In this document: in pieces, positions 34,915-42,952 of the stretch
Numbering within the stretch: the stretch's first letter is position 1
Layout of the letters: every line of letters starts with the position of its first letter
NCBI RefSeq assembly: GCF_002204185.1
Contig: NZ_MXPU01000004.1
Location: 1-64,000 of the forward strand
Reading direction: 5' to 3'
Origin: Rhizobium esperanzae
Lineage (GTDB): Bacteria > Pseudomonadota > Alphaproteobacteria > Rhizobiales > Rhizobiaceae
Length of the DNA stretch: 64,000 nucleotides
The notes under the pieces: model-generated
Databases searched by the model: none
Seen by the model: the letters and a program-made list of their open reading frames with translations, nothing else
What the model was told of the DNA's origin: nothing
Translations under genes and position numbers: made by a program

Positions 34915-35616
34915 TCAGTAGGACAGCTTCGGATACCAGTCCGGCGCCCGGCCTTCCGGCGTCGTATCGATCAGGGTCCAGAGCGGCATCAGATCGGGCG
35001 CGCCACGCGGATCCTCGCCGGGATCGGAGGTGACGTCGCCCATTTCCTGGCTCCAGAAGTGGCGGATGGTGCCGTCGCGCCGGGTGAAGACGTTATAGGC
35101 GGCGTCATCGCCGCCGCCTCTGCCGATGGCGTGATAGTCGCGGCTGTAATCGCCCGACGGATCGGAATAAAGCGGCAGGTGATGCCAGCCGCGCTCCTTC
35201 TTGAAGGCGAGCAGCCTGCCGATCGGAGAAAGCGCAACGACAGCAAGGGCAGCGCGCTGCTGGATATCGGGCACCTCGCCATCCCAGGCCGACAGCAGCG
35301 AGGTGCACATCGGGCATGGACGCTCGCGCTCCGGCCCGAACATGTAGCTGTAGACGATCAGCGTCTCCTTGTCGGCAAAGAGCTCACTGAGGGAGATCGG
35401 CCCGTCGGCGCCTTCGAAACGATAATCCTTCTTCACCTCGCCGCCCGGCGGCAGCGCCCGGCGCTGTCTCGCGACGCGCTCGATGTGCCGGCGCAATTCG
35501 ATCTCCTCGGCAAGCAGCGCGTCGCGGGCTCTGCGATATTCCTCGCTCTCGTTGGGAAAACGGACGCCGTTTTTTGCCGCGAGCACGGCTGCGGGTACCA
35601 GCTGTTGATCATCCAT
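34915..35616 (-). CDS. DUF899 (thioredoxin-like) family protein
   Basis: The 233-residue cytoplasmic protein carries the DUF899 pattern: VARQRRALPPGGEVKKDY, then YMFGPERERPCPMCTSLLSAWDG with a CPMC pair, and a tail with GRAPDWYPKLSY. The fold is thioredoxin-like, and the CxxC suggests a redox role, but function is not established. ATG 35616 follows AGGAGGATAGTG. Confidence 0.85.
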   Translation of the reverse strand: MDDQQLVPAAVLAAKNGVRFPNESEEYRRARDALLAEEIELRRHIERVARQRRALPPGGEVKKDYRFEGADGPISLSELFADKETLIVYSYMFGPERERPCPMCTSLLSAWDGEVPDIQQRAALAVVALSPIGRLLAFKKERGWHHLPLYSDPSGDYSRDYHAIGRGGGDDAAYNVFTRRDGTIRHFWSQEMGDVTSDPGEDPRGAPDLMPLWTLIDTTPEGRAPDWYPKLSY

Positions 35617-35777
35617 CACTATCCTCCTTCTATCGTCGCGCGTCTCTGGCGCTCAAAGGATGTGCCGCGATCGCAACGGATTTCCAGCACATCGTTAGAA
35701 TGACGATCCGCAGATGCGAAAATCGACAGGACCGGCGGGAAAAATCCGCCTTCGAGGAGGAGTGGAACAGAAAACCG

Positions 35778-35826
35778 CGGTAGCGACCGAGGCGACCGGC
35801 ATGAAGAATTCATGCCGGTGCTACCG
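35778..35826 (-). terminator. Nested hairpin terminator after the quinone oxidoreductase gene
   Basis: An inner perfect 11-bp stem ACCGGCATGAA / TTCATGCCGGT (3-nt loop) sits inside outer arms CGGTAGC / GCTACCG. On the minus strand, TTTTCTGTT follows. It begins 32 bp after the oxidoreductase stop. Confidence 0.7.
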
Positions 35827-35857
35827 TTCGCGTGATGCCGTGCCGCTTCTCTGTCTT

Positions 35858-36760
35858 TCAGTGCTTGAGAACGACCTTCCCGGGAGCACCTGCCGCAACG
35901 GCGTTTTGGGCGAGGCCGATCTGGTCCAGGGTGAAGGCGTAGGAAATCGGGATCACCAGTTCACCGCTGGCGGCGGATGCCAGAATAGCGTCGAGCATGG
36001 CCGCGTCGGTGCGATGGTAGAGTTCACGGACGATAACGCGGCCTGCGGCATTGGCGCCTTCCGGCACCGGAACGATGCTCGCAACCGTGCCACCGTAGCG
36101 GACATGACCGATGAGGTTGCCGGCCACCGGGCCGGCCGTGCTGATCGCATAGTCGAAGCTCGGGCTTGCGGCGGCAACCGTGATGTCGAGCGCTTCGCCT
36201 GCCAGCCCCCGGCCTTCGTTCAGCCGCTCGGGCCGGACGCCGGCAACCGGCTGGGCGCCGATCTGCTTGAGGTATTGAATGGCGGACCGTCCGACCGTGC
36301 CCAGGCCGCCGGAAACCAGAACCCGGTCGCCGGGCTTGACGCCGAGCGCTTCGACGGTCTGCCGGCCGGTAAGACCTGCCTTGACCAGCGAGGCGCCCTG
36401 CTCGAAGCCGAGTGCGGCGGGCAGCCTTGCGATGGATGTCGAGGGAACGACACCATACTCTGCATGGGCGCCTTTGCCGTTTGCGGCAAAATCCGCGACG
36501 ACCCGCTCGCCGACCGCAAAACCGGTCACGCCTTCGCCGAGGGCCGAGATGGTGCCGGCGGCGTCACCGCCGAGCACGGCCGGCAGCGGAAGCGGGATAT
36601 ATTGGGCCATGAGGCCCTGGCGGAGAATGAGATCGAAAGGGTTGACGGCGGATGCCTCGATCTTGATCAGGACTTCGCCCGGTCCGGGCTTCGGCGCCGG
36701 AAGGTCCGCGATTTCGAACTGGTCGACATCACCGTAGGATTTGAGAAGTGCCGCTTTCAT
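35858..36760 (-). CDS. NADP-dependent quinone oxidoreductase (zinc-free MDR family)
   Basis: The 300-residue enzyme has the medium-chain reductase layout: an N-terminal GroES-like domain (KPGPGEVLIKIEASAVNPFD, LGGDAAGTISALGEGV) and a Rossmann cofactor domain (GDRVLVSGGLGTVGRSAIQYLKQ). It lacks the Cys/His zinc ligands of alcohol dehydrogenases, as in quinone reductases. NADPH-dependent reduction of quinones or enones is the likely activity. ATG 36760 follows GGAGACGCC. It is followed by a terminator and preceded on the same strand by a DoxX gene 88 bp away. Confidence 0.85.
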   Translation of the reverse strand: MKAALLKSYGDVDQFEIADLPAPKPGPGEVLIKIEASAVNPFDLILRQGLMAQYIPLPLPAVLGGDAAGTISALGEGVTGFAVGERVVADFAANGKGAHAEYGVVPSTSIARLPAALGFEQGASLVKAGLTGRQTVEALGVKPGDRVLVSGGLGTVGRSAIQYLKQIGAQPVAGVRPERLNEGRGLAGEALDITVAAASPSFDYAISTAGPVAGNLIGHVRYGGTVASIVPVPEGANAAGRVIVRELYHRTDAAMLDAILASAASGELVIPISYAFTLDQIGLAQNAVAAGAPGKVVLKH

Positions 36761-36848
36761 GGCGTCTCCAGAATTTCAGCGTTTCGTTGCGCCTATGCCC
36801 AATTGCCGCCCGGCAGCCGGGCACAGGCGATTTCCGGATGGTGCGGTC

Positions 36849-37247
36849 TCAGGCCGTGGCGGGACGACGCGCGTTGTCGAGCGTCCAGGCGCCGCCGCCG
36901 GCAAAGGCGATGTAGAGGAAGATGAAGCAGAACAGGATGGCGCCTTCGCCCATGTTCAGCGCGGGCCAGAAGCCATACGGCATGTGGCCCATGAAGTAGG
37001 CGGCAGCCATTTCGCCCGACGCGATGAATGCTGCGATGCGCGTTTGAAATCCGACGAGCATCAGAGCAGAGGTGATCACCTCGATCGCGCCTGCAACCAG
37101 CATGATGGTGGGCAGCGGATAGGGGACGCCTTGAATCGGACCCGGAAACTGCAGAAACTTCATGGTTGCATGTTCGAGGAAGAGTAAGGACGCCATGATG
37201 CGCAGAAGTGCGAGGACGTATGGCGTCCATTTGCCGGTATTGGTCAT
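36849..37247 (-). CDS. DoxX-family membrane protein
   Basis: The 132-residue protein has four predicted membrane helices and the DoxX pattern (ALLRIMASLLFLEHATMKF, GAIEVITSALMLVGFQTR, AAYFMGHMPYGFWPALNMGE). DoxX-like proteins take part in quinone- or thiol-linked redox at the inner membrane; the exact role is unknown. ATG 37247 follows TGGAGAAACTCG. The neighbouring quinone reductase and ring-cleavage dioxygenase suggest a small redox or aromatic-compound response cluster. Confidence 0.85.
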   Translation of the reverse strand: MTNTGKWTPYVLALLRIMASLLFLEHATMKFLQFPGPIQGVPYPLPTIMLVAGAIEVITSALMLVGFQTRIAAFIASGEMAAAYFMGHMPYGFWPALNMGEGAILFCFIFLYIAFAGGGAWTLDNARRPATA

Positions 37248-37359
37248 CGAGTTTCTCCAAAGAGGTTGAGGGGAGGTCAGGCGGCGGAGGCCGCCTTCTT
37301 GAGTTCCTGGTTTTCTTTCCAGAACCTTATGGCGAAGACAGCCTGAAGGGTTTCGCTGG

Positions 37360-38208
37360 TTATTGCGGGTCTCCGTTCGACGGCGCGGCTGCGGGGACGC
37401 GACCGAAACGGAAGCTCGATGCGGTGAGCCCGCCGGCGAAGTCCTTCTGGTGATACGTGGTGGCGCCGGTTTCGTTCTCGGCGGCGCCGACCACCACCAT
37501 CAGCGGGATGAGATGGTCTTCGCGCGGATGCGCCGCCCGGGCAGCCGGGGCCTGCTGCCAGTCGAGCAGCCGCTCGGTGCGCTTGTCGCAGGCCGTGTGA
37601 ACCAGCGTTTCCTGAAGCCAGGCGTCGAAGCGGCGGGACGGCTCATATCCACCCGTGCCGCGCATGGCCGAAAGGTTGTGATAGCTGAGACCGCTGCCGA
37701 TGATCAGGACGCCCTCGTCACGCAAGGGCGCAAGTGCCCGGCCGACGCTGATGTGCAGCGCCGGATCGTAACCCGCATCCAGCGAAAGCTGCACGACAGG
37801 GATGTTCTCTTCCGGATAGAGCGGCTTCATGATGCTGAACGTGCCGTGATCGTAACCGCGGGTGGGATCGAGCGCCGCCTCGATGCCGCTCGCCCGCAGC
37901 AGATGCTGCACGCGGTTTGCGAGTTCGGGCGAACCCGGAGCATTGTAGGTGATGTGATAGAGGTGTTCGGGAAAGCCGTAATAGTCGTAGACCATGCCCG
38001 GCTTGACGCCCGACGATATGGCAAAACCTTTCTCCTCCCAGTGACCCGAGACCACGAGGATCGCCTTCGGCGCACCGCCGAGTTCGGCGCGCATATCGAC
38101 CAGCGACTGTTCGAGCACATTGAAGTTGCGGCGGAATTCACCCGTCATGTAGGGCCAGGGGCCGCCGCCATGGCTGACGAAATAGGTCGGGAGTCTGGAA
38201 TTTGTCAT
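37360..38208 (-). CDS. Class III extradiol ring-cleavage dioxygenase (DODA/YgiD type)
   Basis: The 282-residue enzyme has the LigB/DODA signature: FVSHGGGPWPYM, VVSGHWEEKGFAIS, RGYDHGTFSIMKPLYP and GSGLSYHNLSAM, supplying the His and Glu metal ligands. Such enzymes cleave catechol-type rings such as DOPA. ATG 38208 is preferred from family length; in-frame ATGs at 38226, 38229 and 38241 exist and none has a strong ribosome site. It is divergent from a LysR regulator, its likely controller. Confidence 0.85.
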   Translation of the reverse strand: MTNSRLPTYFVSHGGGPWPYMTGEFRRNFNVLEQSLVDMRAELGGAPKAILVVSGHWEEKGFAISSGVKPGMVYDYYGFPEHLYHITYNAPGSPELANRVQHLLRASGIEAALDPTRGYDHGTFSIMKPLYPEENIPVVQLSLDAGYDPALHISVGRALAPLRDEGVLIIGSGLSYHNLSAMRGTGGYEPSRRFDAWLQETLVHTACDKRTERLLDWQQAPAARAAHPREDHLIPLMVVVGAAENETGATTYHQKDFAGGLTASSFRFGRVPAAAPSNGDPQ

Positions 38209-38284
38209 CGGAATTGTCTTTCGCATCATTGCCACGAGCATTGGAGCAGCGCTTCGATCGGAAGATTTTGATTTTTTCCCTGCT

Positions 38285-38294
38285 ATTGATCAAT
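38285..38294. promoter_or_regulatory. Palindrome in the dioxygenase/LysR divergent region
   Basis: ATTGATCAAT is a perfect 10-bp palindrome fitting the LysR T-N11-A style. It lies 42 bp before the LysR start and about 75 bp before the dioxygenase. Confidence 0.4.
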
Positions 38295-38336
38295 GTGGCA
38301 GATATTGAAGAACCATTTCCTGGATGTTGATGATTA

Positions 38337-39236
38337 ATGGATACGATGACGAGCCTGCGGGTGTTTTGCACCGTCGCCGAACTGAAAAGCTTCACCGCTG
38401 CCGCCGATCGCCTCGGCGTTTCACCGGCAATGGCGAGCAAGCATGTGATGCAGCTCGAGAACCGGCTGGGGACGCGGCTGCTCAACCGAACCAGCCGCCA
38501 TGTCAGCCTGACGGAGACCGGGCGGCTTTATTTCAACCAGACCAGGGAGATGCTCGAACGGCTTGACGAGGTGGAAGATGCCATCGGCAATGTGACGGTG
38601 GCTCCGCGTGGCACCCTGAAATTGAGTGCGCCGGTTTGGGCGGCAACCGGTTATTTTACAGACATGCTGGCAGCCTATAACCGGCGCTACCCCGATGTCT
38701 GCCTGGACCTGGATCTCAGCGGCCGGCTGGTGAACCTGGTTGACGAAGGTTTCGATCTGGCGCTGCGGGCGACGTCGCAGGACCGGCTCGATCCGGGTCT
38801 CGTCGCTCGCCCGCTGACGAATGTACAGTTCCGTCTCATGGCCTCGCCGGATTACCTCGCGCGAACCGGGCGGCCTCAAAACGTCGCCGACCTCAACGGC
38901 CACGCATTGCTTCGCTACTCCGGCGTCAACCTCGGGGAAAGCATGTCGCTGGAAGGCCCGGACGGACCACACAAGATCACCTTCCGCACGGTGATGCTGA
39001 GCGACAACGAGACAATTATGCACCTGGCGGCCCTGCGCGGCATGGGCCTCGCCTTCCTGCCGGCATGGATGGCTGAGCAGGATATCGAAGCCGGCCGACT
39101 GGAGATCGTACTTCCGGCCATTATGCTCGGCTTCAACAGCACACTTTACGCCGTCTATCCGAGCCGCAAATATCTCTCGGCCAAGGTCCGCACCTTCATC
39201 GATTTTCTGACGGCGAGCACCCGGGAGATGGGATAA
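38337..39236 (+). CDS. LysR-family transcriptional regulator
   Basis: The 299-residue protein has the N-terminal winged HTH (MTSLRVFCTVAELKSFTAAA, VSPAMASKHVMQLENRLGTR) of the CrgA/YafC-like LysR group. The C-terminal effector-binding domain (residues ~90-295) includes LDLDLSGRLVNLVDEGFDLA. Divergent orientation points to control of the dioxygenase gene, possibly with the DoxX and quinone reductase genes behind it. The effector is unknown. Confidence 0.88.
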   Translation: MDTMTSLRVFCTVAELKSFTAAADRLGVSPAMASKHVMQLENRLGTRLLNRTSRHVSLTETGRLYFNQTREMLERLDEVEDAIGNVTVAPRGTLKLSAPVWAATGYFTDMLAAYNRRYPDVCLDLDLSGRLVNLVDEGFDLALRATSQDRLDPGLVARPLTNVQFRLMASPDYLARTGRPQNVADLNGHALLRYSGVNLGESMSLEGPDGPHKITFRTVMLSDNETIMHLAALRGMGLAFLPAWMAEQDIEAGRLEIVLPAIMLGFNSTLYAVYPSRKYLSAKVRTFIDFLTASTREMG

Positions 39237-39274
39237 TCCTGCTCAGCGCGAAAACACCGGCGCGAAAAAAATCT

Positions 39275-39400
39275 CACTTCGGAATCCCGAAATTCCCCCG
39301 CTTCGGGAGTCCGAAATTCGCGGCGTTTTTAGCGCCGTCGGCGTAAGAAAATACGCAGTGATTTCAATAATGCAGCCAATTTCGGGATTCCGAAGTGCTA
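39275..39400 (+). promoter_or_regulatory. Three TTCGG-N4-CCGAA dyads with a promoter-like element
   Basis: Three copies of a 14-bp dyad occur at 39278-39291, 39302-39315 and 39381-39394. Copies one and three, with their flanks, form a perfect 20-bp inverted repeat (39275-39294 and 39378-39397). An extended -10-like TGCTATATA follows the third copy. No coding gene begins nearby on the plus strand, so the regulated transcript is unknown. Confidence 0.6.
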
Positions 39401-39408
39401 TATAGATT

Positions 39409-39438
39409 CTGGTGGGAGTTGCTCGCTACCGCCACCAG
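39409..39438. repeat. Short hairpin downstream of the triple dyads
   Basis: CTGGTGG (39409-39415) and CCACCAG (39432-39438) form a 7-bp stem with a 16-nt loop. It begins at about the expected start point of a transcript from the -10 at about 39396-39404. Confidence 0.45.
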
Positions 39439-39465
39439 GCAATGATTCCACCCGAGGTGCGAGAA

Positions 39466-39502
39466 GCAAAAAGGGCGCTCGACCCTTGCGGGGAGCGCCC
39501 TT
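39466..39502 (-). terminator. Rho-independent terminator, minus strand
   Basis: The 10-bp stem AAGGGCGCTC / GAGCGCCCTT with a 12-nt loop is followed on the minus strand by a T-run (CCCTTTTTGC). On the plus strand there is no T-run, so it ends transcription coming from the small gene at 39630-39812 or a separate RNA. Confidence 0.75.
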
Positions 39503-39629
39503 ATCCTGTCGGACAGCGAACAGCTCGACCACGTCGATACCGGGCGCATCCGTTTTTCAGGCAGGCCCGCTATATGGACCCTCCAAGGCGAGGTTTCAAG
39601 GGCGGATATGCGCGACGATGGGGGCACGG
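39503..39629 (-). ncRNA. Candidate structured RNA or 3' leader of a small gene
   Basis: Between the small gene's stop and the terminator lie 127 bp with little coding character. On the minus strand CGCCCTT near the 5' side (around 39588-39594) can pair with AAGGGCG at the terminator's left arm, giving an elongated closed rod that competes with the terminator hairpin. It could be a 3'-derived sRNA. No promoter was identified and it matches no RNA family that I recognise. Confidence 0.3.
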
Positions 39630-39812
39630 TCAAAAAGGGACGCCGGTGACGGGATTGACCACCGGCCGCTCGCTTTTGTCGCCCTCCCCAGGCGGCTGTA
39701 CGGCCGGCGGCGGCAGCGATTCTGCATCGGCGGGTTCCGGCTTGCCGGGAACCACATTGACACCCTTGGGACGGCGCTGCTCGGGCTTTACGTTTTCGTC
39801 ATTCGTCGACAT
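39630..39812 (-). CDS. Small proline-rich hypothetical protein (60 aa)
   Basis: The ATG at 39812 has an excellent ribosome site (AAAGGAGACAGACA). The 60-residue product is highly polar and Pro/Glu-rich (PGKPEPADAESLPPPAVQPP), has no signal or membrane segment and is probably disordered. I know no function for it. A terminator lies 127 bp downstream. It is divergent from the alpha/beta hydrolase gene. Confidence 0.6.
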   Translation of the reverse strand: MSTNDENVKPEQRRPKGVNVVPGKPEPADAESLPPPAVQPPGEGDKSERPVVNPVTGVPF

Positions 39813-39881
39813 TGTCTGTCTCCTTTCCAGGGAGAAGTCGGGGCCGTCGACATGGTTCCGGCGGTGAATGGAGGACTGCCG

Positions 39882-40523
39882 ATGTCTGACAGGTTTCTGC
39901 TTCAAGGCCCTCGCAATGCGCGCGTCACCATCCTACTTGCCCATGGCGCCGGCGCGCCGATGGATTCGGCGTCGATGACAGCGGCGGCCGACGCGCTTGC
40001 CGGCGTCGGCTTTCGCGTCGCCAGGTTCGAATTCGCCTATATGGCCGCCCGCCGCACTGCGGAAGGCCGCAAGCCGCCGCCGCGCGCCGAAAAGCTCAAC
40101 CCCGAATATCAGGCGGCGATTGCCGCGCTCGACGCCGGCGGTCCCCTCATCATCGGCGGCAAGTCGATGGGCGGACGGGTTGCGAGCATGGTCGCCGACG
40201 GTCTCTATGACAGTGGAAAGATCGCCGGCCTCATCTGCCTCGGCTATCCCTTCCATCCGCCCGGCCAGCCGGAGAAGCTGCGCACCGGCCATCTCGCAGG
40301 GCTCAAGACGCCCACGCTGATCTGTCAGGGTACGCGCGACGAGTTCGGAACAAAGGACGAAGTGCCGGGCTACGATCTCTCCGACAGGATCGAGATCCTC
40401 TGGCTCGAGGACGGCGACCACGACCTCAAGCCGCGCAAGAAAATCTCCGGCTTCTCCGCCGCCGACCACCTTGCGACGATGGCGAAGATGGCAAAGGCAT
40501 GGGCCGAACGCCTACCGGTCTAG
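39882..40523 (+). CDS. Alpha/beta hydrolase (Tex30/KANL3-like dienelactone hydrolase fold)
   Basis: The 213-residue protein has the KANL3/Tex30-type pattern: ILLAHGAGAPMDS, the nucleophile elbow GGKSMGGR (Ser as nucleophile), Asp in GTRDEFG and His in EDGDHDLKPRK, a complete triad. Substrate is unknown. ATG 39882 has GGAGG upstream; a longer open frame back to 39486 crosses the neighbouring gene and is rejected. Its stop overlaps the end of the convergent RES toxin gene by 4 bp. Confidence 0.8.
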   Translation: MSDRFLLQGPRNARVTILLAHGAGAPMDSASMTAAADALAGVGFRVARFEFAYMAARRTAEGRKPPPRAEKLNPEYQAAIAALDAGGPLIIGGKSMGGRVASMVADGLYDSGKIAGLICLGYPFHPPGQPEKLRTGHLAGLKTPTLICQGTRDEFGTKDEVPGYDLSDRIEILWLEDGDHDLKPRKKISGFSAADHLATMAKMAKAWAERLPV

Positions 40524-41218
40524 GCGCCGGCTTTCGGCGGTCGCCGTCGGGTGGAAAGCTTCCTCACATGGATACGCCGGTCGGCGGCGAAAACGGTGAT
40601 TTCGAAATGATCGGCCTGCACCACGTCGCGGATATTCCTCGGCCGGTGCGCCGCGACGTTCACCCCGCCTCGCAGCCGCACACTGTCATAGAGAATGCCG
40701 GCGCCGCCGCTTAAGCGCACCGCCTCGCCGAGCAGCTGCGATGCCGCATAACTCGTGCCGTCATAGATATCGGGCCGCAGCGCCTGTTCGCCGCGAATGT
40801 CGAGATAGTCACCAATCAGGGTGGCAGCATAACTTCGATAGGTGCGCGCCATCGTCGCCACCCCACGCGCCACAGCCTCGCGCCGGAGATGATGACCGAC
40901 CTCGGCGGCGGCCGTCTTGAGATTGTCGGCGGCATACCAGGCGCCGAGATCGGGGCCGTTGAAGCGCATGCCGCTCGGTGCGACATGCAGGAACGCCGCC
41001 ATCACGATACTGGCGTTCGCACTGCCGTAAACCCACTCGTTTTCGGGAAGCCGCCGGATGCGGTCGGCGACGAGCCGGTCGTTGGTCCATCCCACAAGTT
41101 CCATCACGGCTTCGAGATCGGCCGCCCTTGCTACCGTATCGAACAAACCGATTGGCGGAAATTGCGACGGGATCAGCCGGTAGGATGGGCGCGGCGCCTC
41201 GGCAAAACGATCGCTCAC
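40520..41218 (-). CDS. RES-domain toxin of a RES-Xre toxin-antitoxin pair
   Basis: The 232-residue protein has a RES domain with the Arg near the N-terminus (SYRLIPSQFPPI), the Glu region (YGSANASIVMAAFLHVAPSG, ARTYRSYAATL) and the downstream Ser stretch (LGEAVRLSGGAGILYDSVR). RES toxins of the Res/MbcT type deplete NAD+. It overlaps the antitoxin gene by 4 bp (ATGA), the usual antitoxin-first arrangement. Confidence 0.8.
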   Translation of the reverse strand: MSDRFAEAPRPSYRLIPSQFPPIGLFDTVARAADLEAVMELVGWTNDRLVADRIRRLPENEWVYGSANASIVMAAFLHVAPSGMRFNGPDLGAWYAADNLKTAAAEVGHHLRREAVARGVATMARTYRSYAATLIGDYLDIRGEQALRPDIYDGTSYAASQLLGEAVRLSGGAGILYDSVRLRGGVNVAAHRPRNIRDVVQADHFEITVFAADRRIHVRKLSTRRRPPKAGA

Positions 41219-41727
41219 CGGAAGACGATGTCCGTATCTTCGTAAGGCGTGAATGCCTCGTCGAGCCCGTTCGGCGGCATGTAGAGCCCGCCGCGCGCAC
41301 CGTCGAGGAACCGGCGCACGGTCATCAGCCCGTCCTGGGTTCCGCTTGTGACGATATCGAGTGGCGGATGGCCGCCGAAAAGAGGCGCCTGATGCGGCGT
41401 GCGCAGCCAGGCGATGCCTGAGCGTTCGTCGGCAAACAGCACGCGGAGCGCCTGGTGGATGCCGAGCACGGCGGAGATGCGGGTCAGCGTGTCGACATCG
41501 AGGGTGAAAGCGCCGTGCTCGCGCGCCTGCTTGGCCCAGCTGTGATAGGTCGAGCGGGAGGGATAGCCGAGCACGAGCAGGCGCTGCTCCTCGCTCAAAC
41601 CCCAGAGATCGGCGATCGCCAGGAAGGTCCGCAAAGCCGGCGGACTCAGCCGCCTTCGATTGGCAGGTGCAAACCGATCCGTTTCCAGCCGCTCCGGCTC
41701 CTGCTCCCTGCGTCTTGCCTGCTGCAT
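41215..41727 (-). CDS. Xre/MbcA/ParS-type antitoxin
   Basis: The 170-residue protein has an N-terminal helical HTH region (LSPPALRTFLAIADLWGLSE) and the C-terminal MbcA/ParS toxin-binding domain (LGIHQALRVLFADERSGIAWLRTPHQAPLFGGHPPLDIV). It should neutralise the RES toxin and repress the operon. ATG 41727 follows ACAGGAGATTGCT, preferred over an upstream in-frame ATG at 41778. Confidence 0.85.
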   Translation of the reverse strand: MQQARRREQEPERLETDRFAPANRRRLSPPALRTFLAIADLWGLSEEQRLLVLGYPSRSTYHSWAKQAREHGAFTLDVDTLTRISAVLGIHQALRVLFADERSGIAWLRTPHQAPLFGGHPPLDIVTSGTQDGLMTVRRFLDGARGGLYMPPNGLDEAFTPYEDTDIVFR

Positions 41728-41745
41728 AGCAATCTCCTGTCTTGA

Positions 41746-41765
41746 ACTAGATTTAGTCCAAATCT
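41746..41765 (-). promoter_or_regulatory. Operator-like dyads upstream of the toxin-antitoxin operon
   Basis: Two overlapping dyads, ACTA-N4-TAGT (41746-41757) and AGATTT-N5-AAATCT (41749-41765), lie 19-38 bp before the antitoxin ATG. They are good candidates for autorepression by the antitoxin. Confidence 0.5.
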
Positions 41766-41799
41766 GGGCATCCGGCAAGGGAATTGAAAGAGGGGGAGT

Positions 41800-42717
41800 T
41801 CAGGAAAGCTCCGCGGCCGCTTCCCGGATCGTCTGCATCAGGATTGATTGCGGCGCCGACGGCACGGCATCGGCGCGCATCGTCAGCCCGACCGGCCCCT
41901 TGGTTTCGCCGGTATCGACCGGCAGCAGCGCCAGCCGCCCATCGGCCACATCGCCTGCTACCACGCCGTGGGAAATGATCCAGATGGCGTCGCTTGCCTT
42001 GAGAAAGGCACGGCCGAAGGAATCCGACACCGTCTCGATCTGGTTCGGCAGGCTGGAGATGCCGTTGGCAATGAGGAAGTTTTCGACGACCGGCCGAATG
42101 ATCGAGCCGCGCGTCGGCATCAGCACCGTATAGTCGCCGAAGCCCGAAAACAGCGATTGCCGGCTGTTCAGCAGCGGATGGCCGGCCCCGACGGCAAACA
42201 CCACCTGCTCGGAATAGAGATGTTCGAAGGAGAAGCCTGCCATCTTCTCCGCCCCGGCCAGACGGCCGACCACGAGGTCGAGATCGCCGACGCGAAGCTC
42301 TTCCAGCAGCACGGCGTTTTCGCCGGTGACGATCTTCACCCGGCTTCGAGTATTTTCCTTGAGGAAGAGTTCCATCGCCCGCGGCATGATCCGCGACGAT
42401 ACCGTCGGCAGGGCGCCGATCCGGATCGGCGGCGCATCGGCGAACTGCTCCTGAGAGACGGAATCGAGACCCTGGCGCAGCGCCGTCAGCGCGGCGCCTG
42501 CATGCCGCAGGAAGACCTCGCCGTAACGGGTGATCTTGATGCCGCGGCCGTCGCGCTCGAAGACGTCGACGCCCAGCACCTGTTCCAGCTCGCGGATCGT
42601 CTTCGTCACCGCCGGCTGGCTGACATGCAGCAGCTCGGCCGCCTTCATCACACTCTTCTGCCGCGCCACCTCGACAAAGGTCTGCAAATGGCGAAACTTG
42701 ATGCGGCTGTCGATCAT
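41800..42717 (-). CDS. pcaQ: LysR-family activator PcaQ
   Basis: The 305-residue LysR protein starts MIDSRIKFRHLQTFVEVARQ and has the HTH segment VSQPAVTKTIRELEQVLGVD, typical of PcaQ. In Agrobacterium and Sinorhizobium PcaQ activates pcaDCHGB in response to beta-carboxy-cis,cis-muconate or its lactone. ATG 42717 is chosen from family similarity; the ATG at 42726 lies only 2 bp from AGGAG and inside the binding site. It is divergent from pcaD but separated by 666 bp, unusually far. Confidence 0.88.
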   Translation of the reverse strand: MIDSRIKFRHLQTFVEVARQKSVMKAAELLHVSQPAVTKTIRELEQVLGVDVFERDGRGIKITRYGEVFLRHAGAALTALRQGLDSVSQEQFADAPPIRIGALPTVSSRIMPRAMELFLKENTRSRVKIVTGENAVLLEELRVGDLDLVVGRLAGAEKMAGFSFEHLYSEQVVFAVGAGHPLLNSRQSLFSGFGDYTVLMPTRGSIIRPVVENFLIANGISSLPNQIETVSDSFGRAFLKASDAIWIISHGVVAGDVADGRLALLPVDTGETKGPVGLTMRADAVPSAPQSILMQTIREAAAELS

Positions 42718-42724
42718 TGTTCGC

Positions 42725-42740
42725 ATAACTCCTGGGTTAT
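42725..42740. promoter_or_regulatory. PcaQ binding site
   Basis: ATAACTCCTGGGTTAT matches the PcaQ box described for S. meliloti (ATAACC-N4-GGTTAA) at 10 of 12 specified positions. It overlaps the start of pcaQ and lies 644 bp before pcaD. Confidence 0.75.
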
Positions 42741-42852
42741 CGAAAAGCTGGAAAATATCATTTTACTTAACCGGATCAACCGGCCAGTTTTATCAGCAGG
42801 TGTATGTACTGTTGGATGGGCGCCATGCGGCGGGCGAGCTTGGCGAATAGCC

Positions 42853-42916
42853 ACTCGTCATCCTCGGCCTTGAGCGAGGATGCATACCGTGGCTGCTCGG
42901 GTGGATGCCGCGTGGC
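42853..42916. repeat. Degenerate copy of the GTCATCCTCGG palindromic repeat
   Basis: CGTCATCCTCGGCCTTGAGC (from 42856), then GAGGATGCAT and a later GGATGCCGCGTGG, resembles the start of the two better copies downstream, with several changes and no clear right arm. Confidence 0.5.
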
Positions 42917-42952
42917 TTGATCCCGGCAGGCTAGGAGGGGCGGCCAATCCCA

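Noticed and set aside
39466..39640. 6S RNA gene
   Set aside because: The rod-like closing stem is suggestive, but the gene context known for ssrS in alphaproteobacteria is absent and I could not match the consensus bubble; kept only as a generic RNA candidate.
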